From assembly GCA_016712625.1 (NCBI GenBank), contig JADJQQ010000004.1, positions 372,001-436,000 on the forward strand: DNA of 64,000 bases, in the 5' to 3' direction. The stretch is from Candidatus Competibacteraceae bacterium. Its GTDB lineage: Bacteria; Pseudomonadota; Gammaproteobacteria; Competibacterales; Competibacteraceae. The notes under the pieces were generated by a model, which searched no databases, was not told the origin of the DNA, and was given only the letters and a program-made list of their open reading frames with translations. The position numbers and the translations under genes were made by a program. How positions within the stretch are numbered: position 1 is the stretch's first letter; every line of letters begins with the position of its first letter. This document shows positions 53,894 through 62,891 of the stretch, piece by piece.

Positions 53894-54763
53894 TTACTTC
53901 GTTAATTTGAGTTCTCGATGACGGACCATGACAAAGTCCCGAATTTCACCAAACTGGCGGGCCAAAGCCTCGGCGATGAAAACCGAGCGGTGCTGGCCGC
54001 CGGTACAACCAATCGCCACCGTCAAATAGCTGCGTTCGCTGGCTTCGAACTGTCCCAACCAAGCCTCCAAAAAGCGGCGTAGATCGCCGATCATCACCAT
54101 CACCTCTGGATGAGCTTCCAGAAACTCAATCACCGGCTGGTCCAAGCCAGTCAAGGGCCGTAACTGCGACTCCCAATGCGGATTGGGCAAACACCGGACA
54201 TCGAAGACAAAATCCGCATCGGAAGGGACGCCATTCTTGAAGCCGAAGGATTCAAACAATAGCGACATCACCTCGCGCGGCGTGTCGTGTAGCCGGGTAC
54301 GCAGCAATTCGCGCAACTGATAGATGTTGGTATCGCTGGTGTCGATAATCAAATCAGCGCAGGCGACGATCGGTTCCAGCAGGCTTCGTTCCTGGCGGAT
54401 GACCTCTTGCAACGGAATGTTGCCCAGATCCAAGGGATGTCGGCGGCGGGTTTCGTTATAACGTTTGAGCAGAATTTCATCGTCGGCTTGCAGAAAAAGC
54501 ACTTCCACGCTGAGATTGCTACTGGCGCGCAATTCGGTCAAGGTGGCAGGAAATTGGTATAACTCGTCAATAAAATTGCGCGCATCAACCCCCACCGCAA
54601 TGGCTGGCGGCAGAATATCGCTGGAAGCGAGGATTTCTTGCGCCAATGGCAAAATCAGCTTGAACGGCAGATTATCGACGCAGTAATAGTCCAAATCTTC
54701 CAGCGTTTGCAAGGCGATGGTTTTGCCGGAACCGGATAGGCCGCTGACGATGATTATTCGCAT
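53894..54763 (-). CDS. rapZ: RNase adapter / nucleotide-binding protein RapZ (YvcJ family)
   Basis: P-loop protein; in E. coli RapZ senses glucosamine-6-phosphate and delivers the sRNA GlmZ to RNase E, but in other bacteria its role is unclear. The 289-residue product has the Walker A GLSGSGKTIAL, a DLDYYCVDNLP segment, FLQADDEILLKRYNETRRRHPL, SFGFKNGVPSDADFVFDVRCLPNP, and the C-terminal IGCTGGQHRSVFIAE. The ATG at 54763 is chosen by family alignment and overlaps the hprK end by 10 bases. Confidence 0.95.
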   Translation of the reverse strand: MRIIIVSGLSGSGKTIALQTLEDLDYYCVDNLPFKLILPLAQEILASSDILPPAIAVGVDARNFIDELYQFPATLTELRASSNLSVEVLFLQADDEILLKRYNETRRRHPLDLGNIPLQEVIRQERSLLEPIVACADLIIDTSDTNIYQLRELLRTRLHDTPREVMSLLFESFGFKNGVPSDADFVFDVRCLPNPHWESQLRPLTGLDQPVIEFLEAHPEVMVMIGDLRRFLEAWLGQFEASERSYLTVAIGCTGGQHRSVFIAEALARQFGEIRDFVMVRHRELKLTK

Positions 54764-55698
54764 GGGACCGACTCCGCCATCGCTTTCTGCATGCGTGCCA
54801 TCAGGTCTTCCTCGGCCCGATAGCCGTTTAGCCGCAAAATGTGATCGCGCACCGCGCATTCCACCAGTACCGCCAGATTGCGGCCGGGGGCAATGGGCAG
54901 CGTGATGGTGGGTACGCTGACGCCCAAAATAATCCGATTGTCCCGTATTCCTCGCAAGCGGGACTCCGCTGGAGATTGCATCTCCTCCAGTTTGACCAAA
55001 TCGATTATCAACCGTATCCGTTTGTTGCGCTTGATCGCGCTATCGCCAAACATCCGTCGGATATTGAGAATACCCAGACCGCGCACTTCCAATAAATCGT
55101 GCAAGGTAACGGGACAGGTGCCCTCCAAGACGTTGGGGGCCACCCGCGTGAGGTTGGGCGTATCATCCGCCACCAGGCGGTGCCCGCGGCTGATCAATTC
55201 CAAGGCCAGCTCGCTCTTACCGATCCCGCTGCCCCCACTGATCAGCACGCCCATGCCGAAGACTTCCAGCAACTCGCCATGCACGACGGTTGAGGCCTCC
55301 AGACTGTGCCGGTAGTGGTTGAGATGTTCCAACACGACATCCGGGGTGGCTGGCGTGTACCAAAGCGGAGTCCCCACCCCATCGGCCAGCGCCCGCAACG
55401 CCTCGGCCTGTCCCGGTTCGTTGCAAACCAGGATTGCTCCAGCGGCAGGCTCTAGCAGCTTGCGAATCAGCGCTTCCCGCGCCAAGGGGTCGAGTTGATT
55501 GAGAAAAGCGCTTTCTTCCGCGCCAAGAATTTGTAAGCGGGGCGGTTGAACCCAATTCAGCCGGCCAAAAAATGGCACCCCCGCCTCGGCCGACAACCAC
55601 AAGACGCGATCCACTCCCGCCATACCGCCGATCCACCGCACCTGGAACGGACCCTTCAATCCCTGAAAGACAGCCTGGGCGCGCACGGATTGGCTCAT
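54754..55698 (-). CDS. hprK: HPr kinase/phosphorylase
   Basis: Bifunctional enzyme that phosphorylates and dephosphorylates Ser46 of HPr. The 314-residue product has a variable N-terminal domain, the HGELLEVFGMGVLISG strand, Walker A GGSGIGKSELALELI, HRLVADDTPNL, the EVRGLGILNIRRMFG signature, and a C-terminal helix. Phosphate signalling between HprK, HPr and the PtsN protein encoded beside it is the likely role. It overlaps ptsN by 4 bases and rapZ by 10. Confidence 0.95.
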   Translation of the reverse strand: MSQSVRAQAVFQGLKGPFQVRWIGGMAGVDRVLWLSAEAGVPFFGRLNWVQPPRLQILGAEESAFLNQLDPLAREALIRKLLEPAAGAILVCNEPGQAEALRALADGVGTPLWYTPATPDVVLEHLNHYRHSLEASTVVHGELLEVFGMGVLISGGSGIGKSELALELISRGHRLVADDTPNLTRVAPNVLEGTCPVTLHDLLEVRGLGILNIRRMFGDSAIKRNKRIRLIIDLVKLEEMQSPAESRLRGIRDNRIILGVSVPTITLPIAPGRNLAVLVECAVRDHILRLNGYRAEEDLMARMQKAMAESVPCE

Positions 55699-56168
55699 GG
55701 CAAATCAATCACCGCGGGTTTCCAATTCGCAAGCAGTTCAAATAGCGCTCGATCAGACTCGCTCTCCCGCAAGTGCTGGCAAAAAGCCTTATTGCTAAAC
55801 ATCTCCGCCAGATGAGCGAGAATTTTCAGATGCTCGTCCGTATAGTGATCCGGCACCAGCAGACCGAAAATCAAATCCACGGGCTGCCGGTCAATGGCGT
55901 CGAAATCCACACCCTTTTTGAGCTTGAGAAAGGCGCCCACCGCTCGTTGGCTTTGGCTGAACCGGCCGTGCGGCAAGGCTACACCATGCCCCAATCCCGT
56001 GCTTCCTAGCCGCTCCCGTCCGATCAAACTATCGAAGATCGGTCGAGCTGTCAAACCGGCCTCTCCCTTCGCCAACAGCTCGCTCAAGGCCTCCATGACC
56101 CGCTTTTTGCTGGCTACCTCACCATCGCAGACGATCCGTTCTTGGGTAATCAGCTCGGTAATATCCAT
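55695..56168 (-). CDS. ptsN: PTS IIA-like nitrogen regulatory protein PtsN
   Basis: EIIA-Ntr protein of a regulatory phosphorelay that influences potassium, nitrogen and stress control in proteobacteria. The 157-residue product has the phosphorylatable His67 in GHGVALPHGRF and the PTS EIIA type-2 fold (DITELITQERIVCDGEVASK at the start; VDLIFGLLVPDHYTDEHLKIL). The ATG at 56168 (MDITELI) is chosen; an ATG seven codons upstream is possible. Conserved neighbour of rpoN and hpf. Confidence 0.94.
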   Translation of the reverse strand: MDITELITQERIVCDGEVASKKRVMEALSELLAKGEAGLTARPIFDSLIGRERLGSTGLGHGVALPHGRFSQSQRAVGAFLKLKKGVDFDAIDRQPVDLIFGLLVPDHYTDEHLKILAHLAEMFSNKAFCQHLRESESDRALFELLANWKPAVIDLP

Positions 56169-56185
56169 CGCCACACCCGCTAGGC

Positions 56186-56512
56186 TCAAGGTTGGGAAGG
56201 ATAACTGCGAGCTTTCTCGCCACGATGCTTGTCCGTCAATTTTTCTTTATGCTTTTTAATTTGACGGTCGATCTTGTCGATCAGGGCATCGAGCGCCGCG
56301 TACATGTCCTCATCCACCGCATCGGCGTAAATCTCGTTACCCGCCACATGGATGGTCGCTTCCGCTTTGTGGTTCAACTTTTCGACGCTGAGAATGATCT
56401 GAGCGCTGGTGACATTGTCAAAATGCCGCTCGATCCGCTCCAACTTGTCGTGAACGTAATCATGAAGCGCCTGAGTTATTTCGACATGGTGTCCGCTCAA
56501 TTTGATCTGCAT
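56186..56512 (-). CDS. hpf: Ribosome hibernation promoting factor HPF (short form)
   Basis: Binds the decoding centre of 30S subunits and promotes 100S dimers in stationary phase. The 108-residue product has the sigma54-modulation/S30EA fold with KLSGHHVEITQALHDYVHDKLERIERHFD, AEATIHVAGNEIYADAVDEDMYAALDALIDKID, and a basic tail. Length matches the short HPF of gammaproteobacteria rather than the long form. It follows rpoN after about 170 bases. Confidence 0.94.
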   Translation of the reverse strand: MQIKLSGHHVEITQALHDYVHDKLERIERHFDNVTSAQIILSVEKLNHKAEATIHVAGNEIYADAVDEDMYAALDALIDKIDRQIKKHKEKLTDKHRGEKARSYPSQP

Positions 56513-56683
56513 GGCATGGACTCCTGGCTGGCAAGTCTTCTTTGTTGGGAGATTAGGATACCGGTCCTTGCGCCGATTCGCCGCAAAAGATCAAACATGG
56601 CAACCTCGAACCACAGCGGCTGTGCAACCAACCGTACCCTAAGCCTCTATCAAGCGCCCCAAAGGGCGGATTTCCCCGCCGGT

Positions 56684-58150
56684 TCAGACGAGGCGTTTAC
56701 GATCCGATGAAGAAGGAATGGACATGGCTTCCCGATATTTTGCCACTGTCCGCCGCGCCACTTGAATACCTTCCTTGTCCAGCAGCTCGGCGATCCGGCT
56801 ATCGCTAAGCGGTTTTTCGGGCTTCTCCGTTTGGATCAATTTGCGGATCATGGCCCGGATGGCGGTTGACGAACACTCGCCGCCATCGCTGGTGCCGACA
56901 TGACTGGAAAAGAAATACTTCAATTCATAGATCCCGCGCGGCGTATACATGAACTTCTGGGTAGTCACCCGCGAGATGGTGGATTCATGCATGCTCAATT
57001 CCTCGGCCACATCCCGCAAAATCATCGGCTTCATGAACTCATCACCCTGTTCCAGAAATTCTCGCTGCCGCTCGACAATGCAAGTAGCGACCTTAAGCAG
57101 GGTTTCGTTGCGGTTTTGCAGGCTTTTCAGAAACCAGCGCGCTTCCTGCAAGTGGTTCTTTAAATAAGCGCTATCCCCGTTTTGACTCGCTCGGCGCGTC
57201 AGCGCCGCATAGTGGGAGTTGATACGTAGTTTGGGTATATTTTCGGGATTGAGTTCGACCCGCCAGAAACTGCGATTGCGGTAAACCAGAACATCCGGCA
57301 CCACGTATTGCGGCGCGGCGTTAGACAGCCGCTCGCCTGGATGCGGATCCAGCGATTGAATCAGGCTGACGATACCTTGCAAAGCTTCACGCGATACCTT
57401 GAGCCGGCGCATCAAGCCGTTGAAATCGCGATCCGCCAGCAATTCCAGGTGCAGCTCGACCAGCCGGCGGGCCTCAGCCAACCACGGCGTGTCCTCCGGC
57501 AAGGCCTCCAATTGCAACAGCAGGCATTCCGCCGGCCCGCGCGCGCCCACCCCCTGGGGATCGAAATGCTGGATGGTTTTCAGCACCGTCTCGGCTTCCG
57601 CCAAGCTCATGGCGAATTCATCTTGCAATCCGTGACAGAGATCTTCCAAGGGCAATGTCAGATAACCAGATTCATCGATCGCATCGATGATGGCGGCGGC
57701 AATCGCTTGCTCCTTGTCGCTGAAGGGAGTCAGGCGCATCTGCCAGCATAGATAGTCACGCAAGGATTCTCCGGCGCCGGAATAGCGCTCATAAGGATCC
57801 CACTCTTCTTCTTCGCCGCGCGAATAGCTGGTCGATCCGTCGGCCGAATCATAGATATCATCCCAGGCGCTATCAACTGGAAGGTCGTTCGGCAAGGTAT
57901 CGGTTGAGCCATCAATCTCGGTCTCGGCGCTGGAATCGGCGGCGGTCTGGGCCGCTCGAATATCCGGCTGAATTGGCAGATCTGGCAGGTCGTCGGCTCG
58001 CTCCAGCATCAGATTGGAATCGAGGATCGCCTGCACTTCGGTCTGGAGATCCAGGCTAGACAATTGCAACAAGCGTATTGCTTGCTGCAACTGGGGAGTC
58101 ATCGTCAGTTGCTGGGTCTGACGTAAGGTTGGTTGAAATGACGGTCTCAT
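56684..58150 (-). CDS. rpoN: RNA polymerase sigma-54 factor
   Basis: Alternative sigma factor for activator-dependent promoters. The 488-residue product has region I (QTLRQTQ-type start: LRQTQQLTMTPQLQQAIRLL with region SSLDLQTEVQ), an acidic linker (about residues 45-110), the core-binding domain, and the RpoN box ARRTVAKYRE near the C-terminus, preceded by the helix-turn-helix ELSMHESTISRVTTQKFMYT. Lies between lptB and hpf, the usual place. Confidence 0.97.
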   Translation of the reverse strand: MRPSFQPTLRQTQQLTMTPQLQQAIRLLQLSSLDLQTEVQAILDSNLMLERADDLPDLPIQPDIRAAQTAADSSAETEIDGSTDTLPNDLPVDSAWDDIYDSADGSTSYSRGEEEEWDPYERYSGAGESLRDYLCWQMRLTPFSDKEQAIAAAIIDAIDESGYLTLPLEDLCHGLQDEFAMSLAEAETVLKTIQHFDPQGVGARGPAECLLLQLEALPEDTPWLAEARRLVELHLELLADRDFNGLMRRLKVSREALQGIVSLIQSLDPHPGERLSNAAPQYVVPDVLVYRNRSFWRVELNPENIPKLRINSHYAALTRRASQNGDSAYLKNHLQEARWFLKSLQNRNETLLKVATCIVERQREFLEQGDEFMKPMILRDVAEELSMHESTISRVTTQKFMYTPRGIYELKYFFSSHVGTSDGGECSSTAIRAMIRKLIQTEKPEKPLSDSRIAELLDKEGIQVARRTVAKYREAMSIPSSSDRKRLV

Positions 58151-58263
58151 GAATTATTCAGTTTAACAGCAAACAGGCGAATGCAATGTATCATTAATAC
58201 TAGCTGGTTTTAGGAAACAGTGGAGAAAATCTCGAGCCATCGCACCGCCCCACCACCGCGGCA

Positions 58264-58989
58264 TCACAGTTGAAAAGACTCGCCCAGATAAACTTGGCGA
58301 ACGTGCTGGTTAGCGAGAATCAGTGCCGGATCGCCTTCGGCAATTACTCGTCCCTCATTGAGTATGTACGCCCGATCGCAAATACCCAAGGTTTCCCGGA
58401 CATTGTGATCGGTGATGAGAACGCCGATGTTGCGTTCGCACAGATGTTTGATGATACGTTGAATATCCAGTACCGACAAAGGGTCAACGCCGGCAAACGG
58501 CTCATCCAGCAAAATGAACGCCGGCTCCGCCGCCAAGGCCCGCGCGATTTCAACCCGGCGACGCTCGCCACCGGACAAGCTGACGCCGATATTGTCACGC
58601 AGGTGGCCCACATGCAGTTCGTGCAACAAATCCTCGGCGACCGATTGCCGTTCGGCGCGGGGAAGAGTTCGGCGAGTTTCCAGGATGGCCAGCACGTTAT
58701 CCAACACCGTCAAGCGCCGGAATACCGAGGGTTCTTGCGGTAAGTAACCGAGGCCGAGCCGCGCCCGAGCATGCATCGGCAGATGGGTAAGATCGCGGTC
58801 ATCGAGCAACACTCGCCCCGCATCGCAATGAATCAAGCCAACCATCATATAAAAACTGGTGGTCTTACCGGCGCCGTTAGGCCCCAGTAGCCCGACCACT
58901 TCGCCGCTGGCCACTTCCAGCGAGGCGGCGTCCACCACCAGCCGCTTGCGGTAGCGTTTGACGATCTCCTTGGCGATCAAGCGGGCCAT
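58264..58989 (-). CDS. lptB: LPS export ABC ATPase LptB
   Basis: ATP-binding subunit of the LptB2FG transporter that extracts LPS from the inner membrane. The 241-residue product has Walker A GLLGPNGAGKTTSFYMMVG, the Q-loop LGYLPQEPSVFRRLT, the signature VSLSGGERRRVEIARAL, Walker B FILLDEPFAGVDPLSV, and the switch His in LITDHNVRETL. It begins two bases after lptA and precedes rpoN. Confidence 0.97.
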   Translation of the reverse strand: MARLIAKEIVKRYRKRLVVDAASLEVASGEVVGLLGPNGAGKTTSFYMMVGLIHCDAGRVLLDDRDLTHLPMHARARLGLGYLPQEPSVFRRLTVLDNVLAILETRRTLPRAERQSVAEDLLHELHVGHLRDNIGVSLSGGERRRVEIARALAAEPAFILLDEPFAGVDPLSVLDIQRIIKHLCERNIGVLITDHNVRETLGICDRAYILNEGRVIAEGDPALILANQHVRQVYLGESFQL

Positions 58990-58991
58990 GT

Positions 58992-59516
58992 TCAGGGTTT
59001 CTTGGGAGTTGATCCCGCGTTTTGGGCTTTGGGCTGGATGGTGAACTGGATGCGGCCGTTCTCGCCCGCTCCCTTGGCTCGGATCACATCGTCTTTCAAA
59101 TCGTACTCCAGCCGATCACCGTTAAATACATCTTGGCCCTGCATTACTCGAACCGCGCCCGTCATAATCACCCTGCCGCTGGCCACATCGTATTCGATCC
59201 GTTTGCTGGTGCCCTGAATCTCCGGCTTATCGGCGGCCGACTTGTAGCGCAGGCCGGCCGGATTGCCGGTGGCGTCCATTCGCTGGAAACTGCTGTCCTT
59301 GACATAGATCGTAGCGGTATCGGCGGTCAGGCGCATTGAGCCTTGGCTGATGGTCACGTTGCCTTCATAAACGCTGATGCCGGTCTTTTGGTCGAGTTGG
59401 CCGCGGCCGGCTTCCAGGTGGATGGGTTGGTTGCGGTCTTCTGGCAGAGCGACAGCCAAAGACGCCGCCAGCGCGGATGCCACGGCCACCGCGAGCCTAG
59501 CGCTTCGACGGTTCAT
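58992..59516 (-). CDS. lptA: LPS transport periplasmic protein LptA
   Basis: Periplasmic beta-jellyroll protein that bridges LPS from the inner to the outer membrane. The 174-residue product starts with a signal peptide (ARLAVAVASALAASLAVALPED), then the OstA domain with DQKTGISVYEGNVTISQGSMRL and DIRAKGAG-type repeats, and a disordered C-terminus rich in Gln, Asn and Pro. Overlaps lptC by 20 bases. Confidence 0.95.
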   Translation of the reverse strand: MNRRSARLAVAVASALAASLAVALPEDRNQPIHLEAGRGQLDQKTGISVYEGNVTISQGSMRLTADTATIYVKDSSFQRMDATGNPAGLRYKSAADKPEIQGTSKRIEYDVASGRVIMTGAVRVMQGQDVFNGDRLEYDLKDDVIRAKGAGENGRIQFTIQPKAQNAGSTPKKP

Positions 59517-60090
59517 AATAACCTCTCACTTCGGAAAGCAGTTCCAATTGTTCCCGATCCAGATAGGCGCGCACGCCGACGGCTCGGAGTTCGCCGCCGG
59601 GCGTTATCGCCCGCGCCGGCGCGGCGGTTTCGGCGTAGCGGTCGGCGGGACGGACCAACACATCGCGGGTGGTGACCTCGACGGGCGGCTTGCCGCTATC
59701 CGCCGTGCGAAGCATCACCACATCGCCTTCCAGCCGTATCGTTTTCTGGTCGGCGGCGACCCAACCTTGGGCGGCCCGTAATTGCCATTCACGAGTTTGG
59801 CCGTCCGGCTGGTACCAATCCAACACCGGCCGTTCGATTTGAGTGCCTAACTGGCTTGGTAATTGTCGCAACAAGGGCGCTTCGACCACATATTCCCGCA
59901 GCCCCGCCATACTCATCCGCACGGCGCGAAACTGTTCTACGATCAAGACTGGAGCTTGGCTCTCGGCGGGAGCTGGAGTCTGCATCGAGGATTCGACCCA
60001 GCGCAGCAAGCCATAACTCAAGCCGGTCAACAACAACAAACCCGCCAGATAGAACCATCCTTGTACCTGTTCGGGCAGCCGCATCACCAT
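59497..60090 (-). CDS. lptC: LPS export membrane protein LptC
   Basis: Bitopic inner-membrane protein that receives LPS from LptB2FG and passes it to LptA. The 197-residue product has one N-terminal membrane helix (GWFYLAGLLLLTGLSYGLLRWV) and a periplasmic OstA-like domain (LVADQKTIRLEGDVVMLR-type strand; VTTRDVLVRPADRYAET). Sequence conservation is low in the family, so identity rests on topology and on its position between kdsC and lptA. Confidence 0.92.
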   Translation of the reverse strand: MVMRLPEQVQGWFYLAGLLLLTGLSYGLLRWVESSMQTPAPAESQAPVLIVEQFRAVRMSMAGLREYVVEAPLLRQLPSQLGTQIERPVLDWYQPDGQTREWQLRAAQGWVAADQKTIRLEGDVVMLRTADSGKPPVEVTTRDVLVRPADRYAETAAPARAITPGGELRAVGVRAYLDREQLELLSEVRGYYEPSKR

Positions 60091-60611
60091 TAAAGGTAAC
60101 GTCTCCGCAGCGAGTCCAACTGGCCGCGCGCTTCGAGCAATAGCTCACAGACATCGCGAGCCGCGCCTCGGCCGCCCCGACTCGGTGTTTGCCAGTGGGC
60201 GTGGCGGAGCACGAACGGATCGGCGTCGCGCACGGCGATGGCTAAACCCACCTGGGTCATCACGGGCAAATCAATCAGATCATCACCGACATAAGCGATT
60301 TGTTCGACGGCCAGATTCAACCGTGTCCGCAGTTGCTCAAACACGGTTCGCTTGTCTTGAACTCCCAGATAGGCATGGCGGATACCAAGATCGTTCATTC
60401 GTCGTTCCACCGAGGCGGCGCGACGGCCAGAAATAATGGCGATTTCGACCCCCGCTTCCAGCAACATTTTAATGCCGTGGCCGTCGCGGATATGGAATGC
60501 CTTGAATTCATTGCCATCGTTGCCAAAATAGAGCCGGCCGTCGGTCAGCACGCCATCCACGTCGAAAATGACCAATTCAATTCCCGCCGCCTTAGTTAAC
60601 AGATCCTGCAT
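60090..60611 (-). CDS. kdsC: 3-deoxy-D-manno-octulosonate 8-phosphate phosphatase KdsC
   Basis: HAD-superfamily phosphatase that makes KDO for the LPS core. The product of about 173 residues has the nucleophile/acid motif DVDGVLTDGRLYFG (Asp17 and Asp19), FHIRDGHGIKML, SGRRAASVERRMNDLGI, and the C-terminal YVGDDLIDLPVM with the metal-binding Asp pair. The ATG at 60611 is used; a GTG at 60626 follows a strong AAGGAG too closely to be favoured. The stop overlaps the lptC start by one base. Confidence 0.95.
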   Translation of the reverse strand: MQDLLTKAAGIELVIFDVDGVLTDGRLYFGNDGNEFKAFHIRDGHGIKMLLEAGVEIAIISGRRAASVERRMNDLGIRHAYLGVQDKRTVFEQLRTRLNLAVEQIAYVGDDLIDLPVMTQVGLAIAVRDADPFVLRHAHWQTPSRGGRGAARDVCELLLEARGQLDSLRRRYL

Positions 60612-60636
60612 CCCCTTGTCTCTCACTCCTTGGAAT

Positions 60637-61617
60637 TTAGATTACGCCAGCACGCAACAAATCATGCATGTTGAGAACACCAACCAACTTTCCGGCAGAG
60701 TTTAGCACCGGCAGCGCGTTGATTTTGTACTGCTGCATCATCCGCAACGCCTCAGCCGCTAGCGTGCCGGAGGCGATGGTTTTACACTGGCGGGTCATCA
60801 CTTCAGCGACGCGAGCGGAATGAACGTCCACTTGTCGATCCAAGACGCGGCGCAGATCGCCGTCGGTAAAAACGCCCAACACCTGGTGCGCTGGATCGAT
60901 TACGACGGTGGTCCCCAAGCCTTTACGGCTCATCTCCAGCAAGGCGTCTTTCAGCAAATCCTTCGGGGCGCTGCACGGCATTTGTTCGCCGACATGCATC
61001 ACATCATCGATCAGCAGCAGCAGGCGACGGCCCAGCCGCCCGCCGGGATGGGAACGGGCGAAGTCTTCGGCCGTGAACCCTCGGGCTTCCAACAACGCGA
61101 CCGCCAAGGCATCGCCCATCGCCAAAGTCGCCGTGGTGCTGGAAGTCGGGGCCAAGCCCAGCGGGCAGGCTTCCTGTGGGACGCTGACATCGATATGGAC
61201 ATCAGCCGCGTGCGCCAAAGTCGAACCAGGATTACCCGTCAGGGCAATCAAGGGCGCGCCCAAGCGTTTCATTAGCGGCAACAGGGTGAGCAGTTCATCG
61301 GTTTCGCCGGAATTGGATAGGGCAAGCACCACGTCCCGCGCGGTGATCATGCCCATATCGCCGTGGCTGGCTTCAGCCGGATGGACAAAAAAGGCGGGGG
61401 TGCCGGTGCTGGCGAGAGTAGCGGCGATTTTACCACCGATATGGCCGGGCTTGCCGATGCCAATGACGACAATCCGGCCTTGACAATCGAGCATCAGGCG
61501 ACAGGCTTGAACAAAGCGGTCGTCAATTCGAGCGGAAAGCTGGCTAACCGCTTCGGCCTCAATCGCCAAAACCCGGTTGGCAAGCTCTTTTAGTTGTTCA
61601 TCGTGGAGCGTCAACAT
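60637..61617 (-). CDS. kdsD: D-arabinose 5-phosphate isomerase KdsD
   Basis: Converts ribulose 5-phosphate to arabinose 5-phosphate, the first step toward KDO. The 326-residue product has a SIS sugar isomerase domain (VVIGIGKPGHIGGKIAATLASTG region; FFVHPAEASHGDMGMI; LALSNSGETDELL) and a C-terminal pair of CBS domains (DLRRVLDRQVD; LMPV-type MQQYKINALPVLNSAG). First gene of the kdsD-kdsC-lptC-lptA-lptB-rpoN run. The 243 bases upstream to 61860 show no supported gene. Confidence 0.96.
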   Translation of the reverse strand: MLTLHDEQLKELANRVLAIEAEAVSQLSARIDDRFVQACRLMLDCQGRIVVIGIGKPGHIGGKIAATLASTGTPAFFVHPAEASHGDMGMITARDVVLALSNSGETDELLTLLPLMKRLGAPLIALTGNPGSTLAHAADVHIDVSVPQEACPLGLAPTSSTTATLAMGDALAVALLEARGFTAEDFARSHPGGRLGRRLLLLIDDVMHVGEQMPCSAPKDLLKDALLEMSRKGLGTTVVIDPAHQVLGVFTDGDLRRVLDRQVDVHSARVAEVMTRQCKTIASGTLAAEALRMMQQYKINALPVLNSAGKLVGVLNMHDLLRAGVI

Positions 61618-61860
61618 GGTAGCTGAGATTGTACCAGCTACGCCTGCCGACCGCAGGTATCAAGCATTGTTGGCTCAGCCAAGACCTCGTTCTACAACGC
61701 CGCTATCTTTCTGTGTCGCGCCATGGCTGCGCTATCAATTGGAACGCGATAGGGATTGGGTTCGCGCTTGCTTTCAGCAGAGGCCAAAAGCAGCGCCAGC
61801 CTCGGTGCATGGCCGCAAGGAGGCTGACGCTGCAAACAAGCGATGGAATCTTATGAGAAC

Positions 61861-62709
61861 TTAAAGCTGCGCGGCGCTAAAGGTGTCGCACTGCCGTACA
61901 TCCCCGGTCGTAATACCCTGTTTGAACCACCGAACCCGTTGGGCAGAACTGCCGTGGGTGAAGGAATCGGGCGCAACATAACCTTTGGAGCGCATTTGAA
62001 GGCGGTCATCGCCGATGGCGCTCGCCGCATTTAAACCTTCTTCGATATCACCCGATTCCAGAATCTGGCGAGCTTTCTGGGCATGATTGGCCCAAACCCC
62101 GGCAAAACAGTCCGCCTGCAATTCCAGTCGCACCGATACACTGTTGGCTTGGGCTTCGCTAGCGCGAGCGCGCAAAGCCTCCACCTTACTGGTGATGCCC
62201 ATCAGGTTTTGGACATGATGACCAATCTCGTGTGAGATCACATAAGCTTGGGCAAAATCGCCGGGTGCCTTAAACCGCCGTTGGAGTTCGTCAAAAAATT
62301 GCAGATCAATATAGACTTTTTGATCGGCTGGACAATAAAACGGGCCAACGGCGGACTGGGCAAAACCGCACGCCGATTGCACCGCGCCGGTAAACAATAC
62401 CAGTTTCGGCTCCTGATACGTGGCGCCCATCTGCCGGAACAAGGCATTCCACGTATCTTCAGTATCGGCCAGAACGACAGAGACAAATTGGCGCGCTTCG
62501 TCCTGAGCCGCGGATACGGGAACGGCTTGCCCGGACGGCGCGCGGCTCGGCGGTCCGCTTTCAAGCAACGCGCTGGGATCGACGCCAAAAAACATGGCGA
62601 TTAGCACGATCACGACTGTACCAATGCCTCCGCCCGCGACGACGGGTGCCGCCCGAAAGCCCCGCCGATCTTCAACATTGTCACTCTCTCTTCTGTTTCT
62701 CCACCGCAT
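61861..62709 (-). CDS. ypfJ: YpfJ family zinc metallopeptidase
   Basis: Neutral zinc metallopeptidase family (PF04228); physiological substrate unknown. The 282-residue product has a short basic N-terminus, one membrane helix (GGIGTVVIVLIAMFFGV, about residues 27-43) and a periplasmic domain with the HEIGHH zinc site (His160, Glu161, His164), a likely third ligand in ELQADCFAG, YCPADQKVYIDLQFFDEL, and the C-terminal GYVAPDSFTHGSSAQRVRWF. Stands alone, between the kds-lpt block and the ppdK terminator. Confidence 0.93.
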   Translation of the reverse strand: MRWRNRRESDNVEDRRGFRAAPVVAGGGIGTVVIVLIAMFFGVDPSALLESGPPSRAPSGQAVPVSAAQDEARQFVSVVLADTEDTWNALFRQMGATYQEPKLVLFTGAVQSACGFAQSAVGPFYCPADQKVYIDLQFFDELQRRFKAPGDFAQAYVISHEIGHHVQNLMGITSKVEALRARASEAQANSVSVRLELQADCFAGVWANHAQKARQILESGDIEEGLNAASAIGDDRLQMRSKGYVAPDSFTHGSSAQRVRWFKQGITTGDVRQCDTFSAAQL

Positions 62710-62814
62710 GGAAGCCTCTCTTATTTTTACAATACCGCCATCGGAACTTCCCTGATTGCAACCTCGAATTCCTCTCGCTGCCTGCCTTGCAAATCATACA
62801 TGACATAAACGAAG

Positions 62815-62836
62815 AAGGGCGGCAAAAGCCGCCCTT
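62815..62836 (-). terminator. Rho-independent terminator after ppdK
   Basis: Perfect 9-bp stem AAGGGCGGC (62815-62823) and GCCGCCCTT (62828-62836) around four A. On the minus strand it is followed by CTTCGTTT. A second, larger hairpin lies just upstream. Confidence 0.8.
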
Positions 62837-62844
62837 GGCATTCT

Positions 62845-62879
62845 CTTACCGGCGGCATCACTTTGACGCCGCCGGTAAG
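62845..62879 (-). repeat. Stem-loop between ppdK and its terminator
   Basis: CTTACCGGCGGC (62845-62856) pairs with GCCGCCGGTAAG (62868-62879), a perfect 12-bp stem with an 11-base loop. It lies 13 bases after the ppdK stop and 9 before the next hairpin, forming a double structure at the mRNA 3' end that may stabilise or terminate it. Confidence 0.75.
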
Positions 62880-62891
62880 AATGGCAACAAC

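Noticed and set aside
61577..61864. Possible small gene in the kdsD-ypfJ gap
   Set aside because: The open frame overlaps the kdsD start, has no ribosome binding site and no recognisable sequence.
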